From assembly GCA_014529385.2 (NCBI GenBank), contig CM043962.1, forward strand, positions 41,840,598 through 41,904,597: DNA of 64,000 nt, written 5' to 3'. Of the stretch, positions 11,553-22,275 are shown in pieces. A program made the position numbers and the translations under genes. Positions within the stretch are counted from its first letter, which is position 1, and each line of letters begins with the position of its first letter. Origin of the DNA: Adiantum capillus-veneris. Its lineage: Eukaryota > Streptophyta > Polypodiopsida > Polypodiales > Pteridaceae. The notes beneath the pieces are model-generated. The model worked only from the letters and a program-made list of their open reading frames with translations. It was not told the DNA's origin and did no database searches.

Positions 11553-12460
11553 CTAAGATTGGGCAATTGATGCCGTGTCTCTTTCCTCAAGAATATAATT
11601 TTGTTTTTGGAGCATCGATCGTGTGAGTATGTTTACTGGTACCACAGGTGTACTTTGTGATGGCTCCTTAGTAACTTCAATCAAGTTTAATGGCGTGATC
11701 TTCGGTGCATTTGGATTATTTGGACATTGGGCAATCAAATGATCTATGCCACATCGATAACACATGAGTATTGGCATTGTAGATGTGCTCGCTTAATTGG
11801 TTTGCATTAGTGTGGCGTTCTTTTGTAGCCTAATAGGACACTCGGCTACACGATGTGGACCTCCACACTCATAGCATTGAAGATGTGGTCTCTTAGCAGT
11901 GTAATTGATATTTTGGCCTCTTGCCGCAAGAGCAACTACTTGATATACATGTTTGACTTGTCCCCAATAGTCCTCCATGTAGTATTGTGGACTTTCTTCA
12001 GCCACATCCATCCCATAGGCATTATTAGGATCTATATCTTGCTCATAGCCTTCCAAACAAGCAATAGATGACTCACAACCCACTTGATTCACTGAAGTGA
12101 TTCTCGGATGTGGTGGTTGCGATCCTAGCACTGGAGGTGGTAAAGGTGTTGTTTGAACAACATTTTGGGCCCTAGGGACCATGTGTTGTGCTGTTTGTTC
12201 AAGAGGGGGGGCCGGCATCAATGCAGGCACTCGAGGTGTGTCTGTCCATGCTAAGGTTGGTCTATTGGCCATTGCGCGCTTAAATACTATGCAATCCTTA
12301 GCTTGATGACCATATCTTCCAAATGCATTGCAATTCCCATTGAATTTTACTCTAAAAGTAGGACATTCACTGGTACTATGCGGTCCATAGCATATTGAGC
12401 ACCATTGTTGCTCCCTTCTTGGATACATATGATTGTTTTGCGGAGCACGATTGTCTCTAA
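11553..12460 (-). pseudogene. gag: Gypsy B Gag nucleocapsid region with four zinc knuckles
   Basis: Nucleic-acid-binding part of Gag. Minus-strand frame 12428-11793, then a single stop, then 11777-11553 in the same phase. CX2CX4HX4C motifs: CSICYGPHSTSEC, a degenerate CNAFGRYGHQAKDC (second Cys replaced by Phe), CYECGGPHRVAEC and CYRCGIDHLIAQC. The second and third are separated by a Pro-rich linker with many PP and QP steps. Four knuckles are more than the one or two usual for gypsy Gag. Between this and the capsid domain (12470 onward) there is a frame change of one step. Confidence 0.85.
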
Positions 12461-14697
12461 GACTCTCTTGAATAGCCTTGTGAGATCTGTTAAAGTCATC
12501 TGAGATATCTTTGGCTCCTTAGCAATAGGCTTTAGGGTCATTGGTTGATGCCCTGATGCTTGCGAGTGAATAGATTTAGGCTCAACCGACACTCTTTCTC
12601 CTTGAATCATTAAATTATCCTCTAATTGGATCGCATTGGTGGTGACTGCTTCCCAAGTGGTGATACCTCTAATGACTAGGCCATTGTAGATATCCTCATG
12701 TTGTAACTCCCTAATGAATCTATCAAGCAATTGGTTATTGTTGCAGCGCTCATTTGGATTACAACGAGAATTCAAATGCTTCAAGTGACTAATAAAGTCT
12801 CTCATCGACTCTCCTTCCTCTCATTGGGCTTTCTGGAGCTGAGAGGCTACACCACAAAGTACTCCCTCTCGTATGTATTCTTTCAAGAATAGTCTCCTAA
12901 GAGTAGGGTAAATCGTTTTCTCTTCCACCCTTAGGGTTCTATACCAATCTCCTGCCTTCCCACTTAAGGTTAGGCTTAAAGCATTACTCTTATGCAGGTC
13001 ATTGTGTTCTCCTAGAGAATCGCATACTTGTTCAAACACTTCGATATGCTTTCTCACATCTCCATCTCCACTAAATTTTTGTGTGAGCTTGGCTGTTTGT
13101 ACTGCCTTACTTCTATGCTCTCTATCAGGCGTGTTACGCATATTCTCAGCAATAGATCGACCAATAGCTTGAGCAAATGTTGCCAAGTCACTTAAGTGAG
13201 CAGGAACCGTGGGTGAAGGCGCTCCAGAGACTACATGTGGAGTAGGTATTGGCATTGGGCTTGGCGCATAGGAAGCCCTTGGGTTCCACGTTTGGGACAA
13301 CACAAAGTTCATATAGGTGGCCCTAGGCATATCAGACGTCGGATGTGACATGTTAATGCTAGCCGGTATAGTCCCATGGAAATAAGAACTTGGGTGTTGT
13401 GGTTGTGGAGCATAGGTAGTTGAAACAATGGGAGGGGTAGGGACTACATGAGTACGAGGACCCATGGGTGTATACGATTGGTACACACTTGTAGGTACTG
13501 TTGCAGGCATTGAGCTACCATGTAGGACTGCTTTACTAACAAATGAGGTCCATGACATGTTTCTTGGCATGCCCATGATTGGGGTAGGCATGGTAGCCGT
13601 GGTGTCATCAAGGAAAAGATGAGCTAGACTTGGAAAGGTGAAGCTATCCCTTGTGGGCTCAGATTTCACTGAGACCCCTGGAGAAACAACGTATGGAGGA
13701 TCCATCGGACTTAACGAGGGAGTCTCCATTTGCGATAAGGTCGGTTGTTTAGCCTTTCCTTTATCTAAGAATATCATGAGACCCGTTGAAGGCACGTGGA
13801 TCCCCTTGTTCTATCTCTCTAACTCAATGACCCTATGGATGACGTCACAAACTCTTTGTTGTCGATCCTACACACTAGTAGCACCCATTGTGGATTGTAG
13901 GACATCTAACCAACCCACGTGATAGGTGTGACTTGTGTACAAGTTGGTTAAAGTTTTCATTTGTAGTTCATACTCCCAATTCTCATTGAAGAACGCTCCA
14001 TTTAGGATTGAGGTGCTAGGGGTGTTCTTTGAGCTAGATGCAATGTTGCTTTCTAGGGGTTGGCCGTTAGCAGTTGCTAAGTCAAGAGCACTCGATTGCT
14101 CTCTTAGCAAGGATATTGACATAGGGGCTTTTTCTTTTAACTCTCTTTGCTGCTCCGCCTTGCGCAAGCTCTCGACTTCCTTTTCCCTAGCCGCAAGGAT
14201 ATAGCGCTCAACCTCTTGCACTTCGGCAAGGCTTCTACCATCGGGTAATATGACCTCGGAGAGAAATAACTTTGAAGAGTCAGGAGGTGCAGTGAATGAA
14301 GTATTCATGTGCACATTCTCTAACCGTATAGGGTCTACGTTGGTCACGAATGGAGAATTTACTTCCCCAGCCCCCTCATTTACATCATTAGCTCCATGTT
14401 CGGAGCGAGTGGCTCTACTAAAGGTTTCCTTCACGCGGCTAAGCACGCTCGGCCCGGACCGCAGGCCCATGGCATGCATGTCTTGGATTGAGCTATCAGG
14501 ATTAGGCATTGGGAACCCTCCATGACGTCGTAGTCAGAGGAAGAGTCACTAACTGCCATGTTCGGGTCTTGGTTTGTACTACCTTGGCTCCTTGCCGAGG
14601 GCCCGTAACCTAAAGTAAGTGGATATTGAGAACTCACGTAAGTCGAAATTCTCTCTAGTTGCTTCGTCTCTAGCACACGACCAGAGCGCAGATGCAT
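12347..14697 (-). pseudogene. gag: Gypsy B Gag, N-terminal and capsid regions
   Basis: Gag begins MHLRSGRVLE (14697), similar to the basic RSGR start of many plant gypsy Gags. After a frame change near 14450 it continues as a long linker with a charged coiled-coil-like stretch (ILAAREKEVESLRKAEQQRE, near 14180-14240), a Pro/Ser/Thr-rich region (13200-13790), and the capsid domain: TQKFSGDGDVRKHIEVFEQV, LTLSGKAGDWYRTL and LRRLFLKEYI (12830-13100). One stop (TGA near 12818) splits it from ESMRDFISHLKHLN, where a sense codon is expected. Only a few stops and two frame changes separate the blocks, so decay is modest. Confidence 0.85.
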
Positions 14698-15398
14698 GTG
14701 TCTTTGGCATCCTACAAGCGTCGACGAATAATCTCGAAGGTTAACCGCTTACTTTTTTAAGCGTCCGTTTTCACTCGTGTTTTTTACGTTTTTAATGTTT
14801 TTTAATGATCATTTTTTTTGATTAAAGTGTGTGATAGCTCAAAACGAGTGTATCACTTAAAGGGTCGTGGTGTGCTTTACAGCACAACGTTCGGTCACCT
14901 GAAGCTCCGTTGGTCCTCAAAAAAGTCGATTTTTAGCTACGTGTGAAGCTAAAATTCGTAATTTTAAAGGGCGATAGATGCTTAAGCCTGAGCGTGAGCT
15001 TGGGCTTAGGTCTGGGAGATATTCCCGATCCCGGTCCTACCTTTAATTTTTTTATAGAAAAGGTCACCGCGGCCTGCGCGAGAGTACACACACACTCTAC
15101 CTACCTACTTACAACTAATACACCTACTGTTGCACACTAAAAGACTTCATTAGCTCTCACAGATCTACTTCCTACTTACTGTATTTTGCATTACTCAGAA
15201 CTAACAACCTTAATACTAATTCCTTATGACATAGAAAAAACACAGTACCTTTGAAAACTCCATTAACAAAGAAATACACAGTAGCAACATAAAATCCTTC
15301 TTCTCAACACACACACACCCTCCTTTCTTACCTTTCCTACAATTGAAATTGCACCACAAAACAAGCACAGAGTGCCATTCAAGCTTAGTGTATGGCAT
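14698..15398 (-). other. Leader of gypsy B between PBS and gag
   Basis: About 700 bp without a coding signal; CT-rich on the plus strand. Confidence 0.6.
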
Positions 15399-15416
15399 TC
15401 CCTGGCAATGGCGCCA
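15399..15416 (-). other. Primer-binding site of gypsy B
   Basis: Minus strand TGGCGCCATTGCCAGGGA, four bases inside the 5' LTR end at 15421. It resembles the TGGCGCCGTTGCCGGGGA site typical of plant Athila/Tat-type gypsy elements, and differs from the tRNA-Met site used by the other elements here. Confidence 0.85.
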
Positions 15417-15420
15417 AAAA

Positions 15421-15959
15421 TGTGCGCGTATGTCGCACGTGTCAATGCAAGGAACTTGCCGATACACTGTGTGCAAGCCACAAATGGCTCCAAGCATACA
15501 ACAAGCCTGAACTAGTAAGCTCAAAGATGGCGTTGGTGTGTCACTCACCGCTCTACGCTTCCTGTCGTGGAGGATTCCTCGCCGCGAAGAAGAGGGAGAT
15601 GCCGCTACGCCACGCTCAACCGCCTCGTTGCCGTCCACCGTCGCAATGCTCGATCGCACACACTCTTCCTCTCTCTCTCTCTCTCATGCAGACACACAGA
15701 CACAAGGAGATGAAGAAGAAGAATATGGAGATGGAGCAAGAGCACTCTTCAATTGCACAAATGAGAGAATGAGTGATTTTTAGGTTTAGTTGACTTTTAT
15801 ATGAGCTCGCCCCATTCACACTTGGGCACCCATACTTAGCCAACTAATACCTTGAATGTTCCAGTTAGAGTTCGCCTCTCATCGGCGATCACTCTTACCC
15901 TTTTCCTATTGGGCCGACAAGCCCGGTACCTGACTCTACCAAGTAATAATACAACATCT
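15421..15959 (-). repeat. 5' LTR of gypsy B, inner part
   Basis: Matches 7094 onward. The remaining 41 bp of this LTR are at 19213-19253, on the far side of copia C. Confidence 0.9.
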
Positions 15960-16153
15960 TGAAGGGGATCGGCGAGCACCACAGACGGAGAGTGAGAGAG
16001 AGAGAAGGAGACACACGACACAGATATGGGTGGGGAGACTCGATGAGTGGCAGCTCCCCCTATACAATATACTCACTATAAGTATAGGGTAACAGTGGGC
16101 GGGCGCCCATGATCTGGGCGACCGGTCAAGGCACATAGGCCTTAACCCCAACA
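15960..16153 (-). repeat. 3' LTR of copia C (194 bp)
   Basis: Minus strand TGTTGGGGTTAAGGCC to GATCCCCTTCA. Holds a GC-rich self-complementary stretch GGGCGGGCGCCC. Confidence 0.95.
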
Positions 16154-16164
16154 ACCTCCCACTT
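16154..16164 (-). other. Polypurine tract of copia C
   Basis: Minus strand AAGTGGGAGGT immediately inside the 3' LTR; identical in copia E. Confidence 0.9.
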
Positions 16165-16294
16165 AAAGGCCAATGTGCCTTTAAGCAAGATCTACTAGTG
16201 TACAACTAATAGAAGGTGAGATATTCTCTCAACCTATGCCCACTGACTCTCGATGAGCTAGTGCATCCGGCTCTATTGATAGACAAACATCCCG

Positions 16295-17428
16295 CTACGG
16301 AAGCCACACATAGCTAGCTCCAAGCTCTGCAAAGAGTCTACAAGAGCTCATGCACTCCTGCAAGTATCGGTCCAATACCTGCAAACCTCCCCTATGCTCT
16401 ATGCCGAGATCAGTCATCGAACAACTAATCAACCCTGCTGCAAATGCTCCCACTGCAGCTGCTATGTCGGGCCTCGAGATGAGCATCTCGTACATGAGGA
16501 CACCAAACGTTGATGCAACCCTGGCAACCTCTGCCACCTCCAACTCAGAACTCAACTCATGGCAATCCTGTCCCCTATCATAGAGACCATGGCACTCTAA
16601 CTCCGAGCTCTGGAGTGACTCCTCGTGCCCACCACATATCACATGTGTACCAAGAGTATCCATCTGTCCTGAATCTGCATCAAGCTCTGGCATAATCATA
16701 TCAAGAAATGACTCCACAATAGCCGACATCTCAGCATCCATGTGAGTCATCTCTGTCATCACCTCTGATGACTCATCCTGTTGTGACTCACTAGAGCTGT
16801 CCCACTCTACCTGTGCATCCGTAGATGCAACCTGCACAACAAGGTCATTGCTCTGCACTCCATGCAAAGCATCCTGCAACCCACAAGCAAAAGAGACTCG
16901 CCTGCTCTCTCGCTCTCTACCTGGCTGCATGATCACAGAGACAACACCGTCTCTCCCGTGATCCACATGCAATGGGTAACCTGTACCACTCCTGGCACCT
17001 CTCGCAATCACTAGCGAACCCAAATGTATCACAAAATCTCGCTCTCGTAGCGAAATTTGACATCCACAATCTCTAAGCTGACCAATCGAGATCAAACTCA
17101 CTGTCAAATCTGGTACATAGTGCACATGTCGTAACAAGTAAGATGCACCACTCGGTAATGACTGTCTCACATCTCCTGCACCTGCTATCGCATGCACCGA
17201 TCCATCGGTCAAACGTACACTGCCAAGCATCTCGCTAGAATAGCTACAAAACCATTCACGATGCGACGTGACATGAAACACAGCATCTGCGTCTAGCAAC
17301 CACTGCGAAGGGAGTGCACTATCCACATGTATAGCATCTCGTGCATAGCTCGAGGTAAAAGTGACATCCCGGTCACTAGTATACTCCGACACTACATCTG
17401 CCTCAACTGTCAAAGCAACTGAGTCCAT
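16295..17428 (-). CDS. Copia C protease-like domain fused to RT C-terminal tail (377 aa)
   Basis: One open frame of 377 residues. Residues 41-155 align with the copia protease: SQWLLDADAVFHVTSHREWF, then LRHVHYVPDLTVSLISIGQL and the closing GTGYPLH. The catalytic D-S-G is D46-A-D here, so proteolysis should be lost although the fold residues remain. Residues 156-305 are an acidic Ser/Glu/Asp linker. Residues 306-330 read FGVLMYEMLISRPDIAAAVG, the block near the end of copia RT. The last 50 residues are a worn continuation. Integrase, the RT catalytic core and RNase H are missing. Upstream, in the same phase, lie the zinc knuckle and Gag, separated by stops near 17540 and 17470. The DSG loss with an otherwise open frame is odd: either recent, or the protein serves another role. 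Confidence 0.8.
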   Translation of the reverse strand: MDSVALTVEADVVSEYTSDRDVTFTSSYARDAIHVDSALPSQWLLDADAVFHVTSHREWFCSYSSEMLGSVRLTDGSVHAIAGAGDVRQSLPSGASYLLRHVHYVPDLTVSLISIGQLRDCGCQISLRERDFVIHLGSLVIARGARSGTGYPLHVDHGRDGVVSVIMQPGRERESRRVSFACGLQDALHGVQSNDLVVQVASTDAQVEWDSSSESQQDESSEVMTEMTHMDAEMSAIVESFLDMIMPELDADSGQMDTLGTHVICGGHEESLQSSELECHGLYDRGQDCHELSSELEVAEVARVASTFGVLMYEMLISRPDIAAAVGAFAAGLISCSMTDLGIEHRGGLQVLDRYLQECMSSCRLFAELGASYVWLP

Positions 17429-17469
17429 GGCATCACTACATACATCTCTGAGACTGCCATGTCTCGTAC

Positions 17470-17890
17470 GATGTCACATACCACAAAAACAGCGCCGTCT
17501 AACGTGTCCAGAATGACCACAATACCAACATATCACCTGTCAGCGTACTCGTGAATGTACATGTCTCACACGAGTCCGTGATGACTCAGATCTATCATAC
17601 AAATCATGTAATCTGCGCCAAAGTGCTCTCGAAGTAGTCTCATACATAACAAGAGCATATACAGATTCCGCAAGGTGCAAAGAGAGTGTAGATAGTGCCA
17701 TCTCCTCTAGCTCCTGCCACTGATCGTCAGACATGTTTGAAGGTCTACCTGCATCACCACTCAATGGTTGATGCAACCCTCGCTGTGTCAATGCATCAAG
17801 CATACACTCTCTCCATGCTGCAAAGTCTGACCCATCAAACATGCACATTTCAGAGAGATCATAATCTGAGCGATCACCTGTCTCTGCCAT
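17470..17890 (-). pseudogene. gag: Copia C shortened Gag with zinc knuckle
   Basis: Starts at MAETGDRSDYDL (17890) and reads MFDGSDFAAWRECMLDALTQ and WQELEEMALSTLSLHLAESV, then LWRRLHDLYDR: the N-terminal half of a copia Gag (UBN2-type). The C-terminal half is absent; after RSESSRTRVRHVHSRVR a TGA stop (17540) is followed in the same phase by an intact knuckle CWYCGHSGHVRRRC (CX2CX4HX4C, 17480-17525) and another stop. Neighbour of the 377-aa frame in the same phase. Confidence 0.8.
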
Positions 17891-18999
17891 GAGCACAATG
17901 TAGCAAACTAGAAAGCAAAACCACCTCACCAACAACACCTGGAAACTGTCTACAAATATGGCCAGAAACACAATGTAAAACCTGTGAGACACACTCCAAA
18001 ATAGAGCTCCCGCAATGTCAATACAAGCCTCACCTGCTCTAGTATCACACTGCAATCTGTGAGCTAATCACCAAGCCCACACTATGCGGTATCGATGCAT
18101 ACACACGCACAAATCTTCCACGTGCAGAGAACACTGCATGCAAATGCTGAGTGCAACCCGCAATCTCTACCTAGATCGCATAAATGATACGCATAAAACT
18201 CCTGGGAAAATTTTGCTAGAGTTTCGTCAGTAAAACGGCCACAAAACCAGTAACCAAACTGACTGCACGCTCAAAACCATGAGCAACCAAAGCGCATCAA
18301 ACCGCACTCCAAATGCATGCACCAATCTCCACACTTTGCATACATCATTGCAAACACCTGCAAATCTAGTACACAAATATTTGCTCTACCTGTGACTGCC
18401 AAAAAACATGCTCGAGGCATACATTGCCGAGCTCAAAATGCAATCACATTAGTCTCCCTGAGCATCAAAACACATAAGGCATACATCGTATCCTCCCACC
18501 TGTGAGGAAACTTGCAACAAATATCACTCTCACATCTGAGAGCAAACCATGTGTGAAATCCTCGACACACAATAAACAACTACTGCAGCAGAAAATTCAG
18601 CATTCAGAATTTTAAAATTTTGATATGACGAGCGCGTCCGGAGCGTGCCAAAACCCCAAGGTAGACACCTGGATCACGTGTATCTGAGTCCGGGTGTGAA
18701 AGCTATGCCAAAAACCTCCGTTTCGACCCAAAAACGCAGCATAAACTGCCAAAAGAGGGCTGAAAAATGCACCTCCTCAACCGTAGCTCGAATGAGGTTT
18801 CTGATGGCTCGAATGGCTTCGAAAGGGGGGTAAAACTTCAAGACGTGGAAACGCTCTCCGAAAGCTGAATTTGCCGATGCCGAAGTCGAAACCTTGTTTG
18901 CACTCTTGAAAGTGCGCGCGCGCGGACGCGATTTCGGGAATGAAACTGGCTCTCCGCTGTCGTCGTGACTATGCACACACGTGCTCCCTCCGCACCTAC
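17891..18999 (-). other. Long leader of copia C
   Basis: 1.1 kb between PBS and gag start, a third of the element. No coding signal; rich in TGCA and CACA words. Copia E has a leader of the same size. Confidence 0.65.
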
Positions 19000-19011
19000 G
19001 CTCTGATACCA
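19000..19011 (-). other. Primer-binding site of copia C
   Basis: Minus strand TGGTATCAGAGC, complementary to the 3' end of initiator tRNA-Met, two bases from the 5' LTR. Confidence 0.95.
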
Positions 19012-19013
19012 AT

Positions 19014-19207
19014 TGAAGGGGATCGGGGAGCACCACAGACGGAGAGTGAGAGAGAGAGAAGGAGACACACGACATAGATATGGGTGGGGAGACTCGATGA
19101 GTGGCAGCTCCCCCTATACAGTATACTCACTATAAGTATAGGGTAACAGTGGGCGGGCGCCCATGATCTGGGCGACCGATCAAGGCACATAGGCCTTAAC
19201 CCCAACA
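19014..19207 (-). repeat. 5' LTR of copia C (194 bp)
   Basis: Same length as 15960-16153, with about four differences. Confidence 0.95.
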
Positions 19208-19212
19208 CATCT

Positions 19213-19253
19213 GTCATAGGTGATAGGGTGTCCGTGAGCCGTGAGGGTTAACA
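19213..19253 (-). repeat. 5' LTR of gypsy B, outer 41 bp
   Basis: Continues the LTR interrupted at 15959; ends at GTTAACA like 7757. Confidence 0.9.
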
Positions 19254-20100
19254 AACCTCAAATGGCTTTGAGAGATCCGGAAGCATAAGGACTGGTTGGG
19301 AGGTAAGCTTCTCTTTGAGGTTTTCAAAAGCATTTTGTTCTTTAGAAATCCATTACTTAACGTTCTTCCTTGTTAAGTCATGCAATGGTCCTGCTATTTG
19401 AGAGAATTTTGGTATGAAGGGTCTATAGTATGCACACATATCAATAAAGCTAATTAGCTCATGTTGATTCCTTGGATAAGGCCATGCTTTTATGACCTCC
19501 AACTTTGATGGATTCATACATATACCATCTTGAGAGATAATGTGACCTAAATATTGAACCTCTTGTAGGAAAAAATCACTTTTCTTTTGATTAATGAAAA
19601 GCTTATTCTCTCTCACAACTTGAAAGATTACCTAGAGGTGTCACTTGTACTTTTTAAGAGAATTTGAGTGGCTTGAAAATTTTTGTCCATCGTGAGTTTG
19701 AATGCGACTGAGCATTTGTCAGGCCAAAACTTGTAACTTATCAAATAGATCTTCTAGCCGGGCACAAAAAATCTTTTTCTTATAGTGATCCTATTTAGTG
19801 CTCTATAGTCAACACACATGTGATATGTGCCATCTTTCTTTTGCACTAAAAATACTGGTGAGTAGAATGGAGAGGAGCTAGGCCTCACCATCCCTTTTTC
19901 CACCAATTCATATACTTGCCTCATGATCTCCTCTTATTGAGCTTGTGAAACTCAATAAGGAGGTTTATTAGGCGGTGAGCTTCCAAGTAGAAGCTCTATT
20001 GCATGGTCATCATCCCCTTGTTTTGGAGGTATCTCACTAAGGATGTCATCAATGAAAACATCTTGGAATCCATTTAGAAAATTAGACAACTCTAATTCCT
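19254..20100 (-). pseudogene. pol: Gypsy A reverse transcriptase, core deleted
   Basis: RT of the host element. The minus strand reads YELVEKGMVRPSSSPFYSPV, LVQKKDGTYHMCVDYRALNR and ITIRKRFF, then degenerate sequence, then VRENKLFINQKKSDFFLQEV, YLGHIISQDGI and RPFIPKFSQIAGPLHDL (19353-19616), and the RNase H lead-in LMLPDLSKPFEV ending at the junction with gypsy B. The part expected between ITIRKRF and ENKLFINQ, which includes the YxDD catalytic box, is missing or scrambled (about 19620-19800). The reading phase at 19254 continues into RNase H at 7093. Confidence 0.87.
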
Positions 20101-20687
20101 CTTAATTCTCTTTATTGCTACTTGTGAAAAAATTAGAATCATTTACAAATTCTCTAACAAAAATCATATACGCAAAAATAGAGCTTTTCATTGACTTATC
20201 AAACGCAAGCGTATTGACCAGGGATATGGTGTTCCTTGAATCATTAGCATCTATGTACATGCTCTTTTCCCTACATGTGAAATAGATTCTCCTTTCAGGG
20301 AACTTCATACTGGCAGCTATGCGGTTGAACCATGGTGCCCCTAGGATAACATCCTCATGTTGGAGAGGAGAGATTAAAAAAAGTCTTCTTTGTCAACGTA
20401 GCTTTGGACATGAAGCCTCAACTTCCCAATCAAGGGAGTAACAGAGGCTTGCTATCCCTTGAAAGCTCCACCGGCAGTTACATTATCTCTCATCTCAAAA
20501 GCTTGAATGCCCAACTTAGTGACCAACTCTGTTGATATGAAGTTGTGAGTAGAGCCAAGGTCAAAGAGAATAAGGGAATCATGCTCCTTAATTTTCCCCA
20601 AGCATAGGAGAGGTATGATCCTTTGCAATGAGTATCCTCTTTTGAAGCTTCAACCATGGAAGCATTTATGGCCTTTATGAAAGGCCT
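20101..20687 (-). pseudogene. pol: Gypsy A aspartic protease and linker
   Basis: Minus strand reads LILFDLGSTHNFISTELVTKLG (near 20520-20590), a retropepsin active site of the D-x-G-S-T-H-N-F type seen in plant gypsy elements, followed by the protease body with several stops, and a linker (20102-20308) leading to RT. Frame changes make it non-functional. Confidence 0.75.
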
Positions 20688-21904
20688 CTAATTCTTCGGA
20701 GAGAGCTTATTCTTACCTTTGTAAGATCCTTTCTTCTTGGCCATGTTATTGTTGGTGTTGGTGTTGCCTTGGGAAGAGTTTTGAGCATTGCTCTTCCCTT
20801 TAGCTTCATTTCGATCCTTGTTTTCCATGGGCTTGAAACTTCTTCTCACCCCTTGTTGGAAATTGATCGTTGAAGCAACCATAGTGTGGTGGATGGCTTT
20901 GGTGAGAGTGCTAGGCCATTGTGAGTTGACATACTCTGCCATTTCTTCAGGTAATACCACACAAAATTGTTGCTTTTGTTTGGAGAAGTCTATTCTTTGA
21001 AAGACTATAGCTTTGGATGTAAATCCCAAAACTTGTCTACATATTTGTGGATAGACTTGTTGAAGAGCAACTTCAAGCTCCACCATTTGGTAAGCACTTT
21101 GTCCTTTGCATCGCTTGCAAGGAATTGTTTCATGATGGAAACTCGTAGAGTTTTCCATGTCTTAGGGGCCTCACCATTGCCACTCTAGCCCACCATGGAC
21201 GAGCAGATTTCTGGAAGTGTATAGCTACATGGCATAGCTTGGAGGACTCCGTGAAGTCCTCATCTCCAAAGGCCGCATCAATTTTTTGGATGAAGGCCAA
21301 TACTTTGTCGGTGGCACCAAAGGTGCCATCATAGGTGAGAAAAGAGATACTCTTTCCTCCCTCTTTGAACTTCTTGAGATTTTGTGATCTTTGCCATGTA
21401 GGGTATGATTTGCGATGTCGTCCCATCTTGTATTCTCTAGGAGAATATCCATATCTTCCGTTGGAAGAGGAGGAAGGTGAAGACGAAGGAGAAGAGGGTG
21501 ACCTCTTTCTTGCCTTTTTCTTCCTTTGTTTCCTCTCTTCCCTTTTGGAGTGATAAGGACAAGAACTATGAGTTGACCATTTCCTCTTGGGAGGAGTTGA
21601 TGATAGTCTAAACCTCCGTCTTCATGGAGCCACATCTTTAATCAAGAGACCTCCTAAGCTCTCTCTCCTCTTAGAGAGGAAGGAAAATCCCATAAGCACG
21701 AAGTTGTTGAGTAACTTCGGCTTGCAAAGTAGGGTTGTCCATAGCTTGATGCAACCTAGTAACCAGATAATTGACAAACATGGCGGCATCATCATTAGCA
21801 CCTTCATGTGCAAAATCAAACATATCAATTTTCATTCTACTCTCTTGGTTATTGTCAACCATGTTAATTATACTTATGTGTTTACTTAGTGTATCCTTTG
21901 GCAA
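20688..21904 (-). pseudogene. gag: Gypsy A Gag
   Basis: Gag begins near MVDNNQESRMKIDMF (about 21862-21904). The middle has a Ser/Arg-rich stretch, then FLTYDGTFGATDKVLAFIQKIDAAFGDEDF and the capsid signature KSARPWWARV (21190-21340); after a frame change it continues with KAIVFQRIDFSKQKQQF and VSTINFQQGV-like text and a Lys/Asn-rich basic tail ending KKGSYKGKNKLSPKN (20690). No zinc knuckle was found. At least two frameshifts. Confidence 0.8.
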
Positions 21905-22262
21905 TTCAAAACCTTAGTTCCTACTCCTCTCAGCCTTTGAAAATAAGACTTAAGTATCTACACCCACGGCTCAAATTGGTTAATTATAGAGAGTAGTGTA
22001 GTGGATCTAACATAGCAGAATTGCCAAGGGATAGCTCCTTTCGGACTTCTTATGGATCAATAATGGTAAAGCCGTAGGCAAGTTTAAAAAGACCCCATTA
22101 TTAAGACCAAAGCTCCCGAGGTGTGCACCATATCCCACATCGTGGGCTTAACAAAACCGATAATAGATCCCGATCCCACTTACCCTAATATAATTAACAA
22201 AATCAACGATTAATAGGCTACTTAAGGACCTCTCTTCTTAAACAAGAAAAGAGAAACCAAAT
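21905..22262 (-). other. Leader of gypsy A
   Basis: Untranslated region between PBS and gag; no other signal seen. Confidence 0.6.
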
Positions 22263-22274
22263 GCTCTGATACCA
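22263..22274 (-). other. Primer-binding site of gypsy A
   Basis: Minus strand TGGTATCAGAGC, one base inside the LTR that starts at 22276. Confidence 0.9.
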
Positions 22275-22275
22275 A

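Larger units (their letters stand above)
15960..19207 (-). mobile_element. Copia element C, 3.25 kb, non-autonomous, complete ends
   Basis: Two 194-bp LTRs (15960-16153 and 19014-19207) differing at about four positions by eye, tRNA-Met PBS (19000-19011), PPT (16154-16164), and target duplication CATCT (15955-15959 and 19208-19212). The near-identical LTRs indicate a recent insertion, into the 5' LTR of gypsy B. Coding content is a shortened Gag, a zinc knuckle, a protease-like domain and an RT tail; integrase, the RT core and RNase H are gone. Confidence 0.93.
7094..19253 (-). mobile_element. Gypsy element B, gag-protease only, with copia C nested inside
   Basis: A structurally complete Ty3/gypsy-type element on the minus strand: 5' LTR at 15421-15959 plus 19213-19253 (split by copia C), PBS 15399-15416, gag and protease 9486-14697, PPT 7758-7771, 3' LTR 7094-7757. 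Flanks GACCT (7089-7093) and AACCT (19254-19258) are a 5-bp target duplication with one change. It interrupts gypsy A inside RNase H; removing B and one flank rejoins A in the same reading frame. No RT, RNase H or integrase is present anywhere between its LTRs, so it is non-autonomous. Excluding copia C it is about 8.9 kb. Confidence 0.9.
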
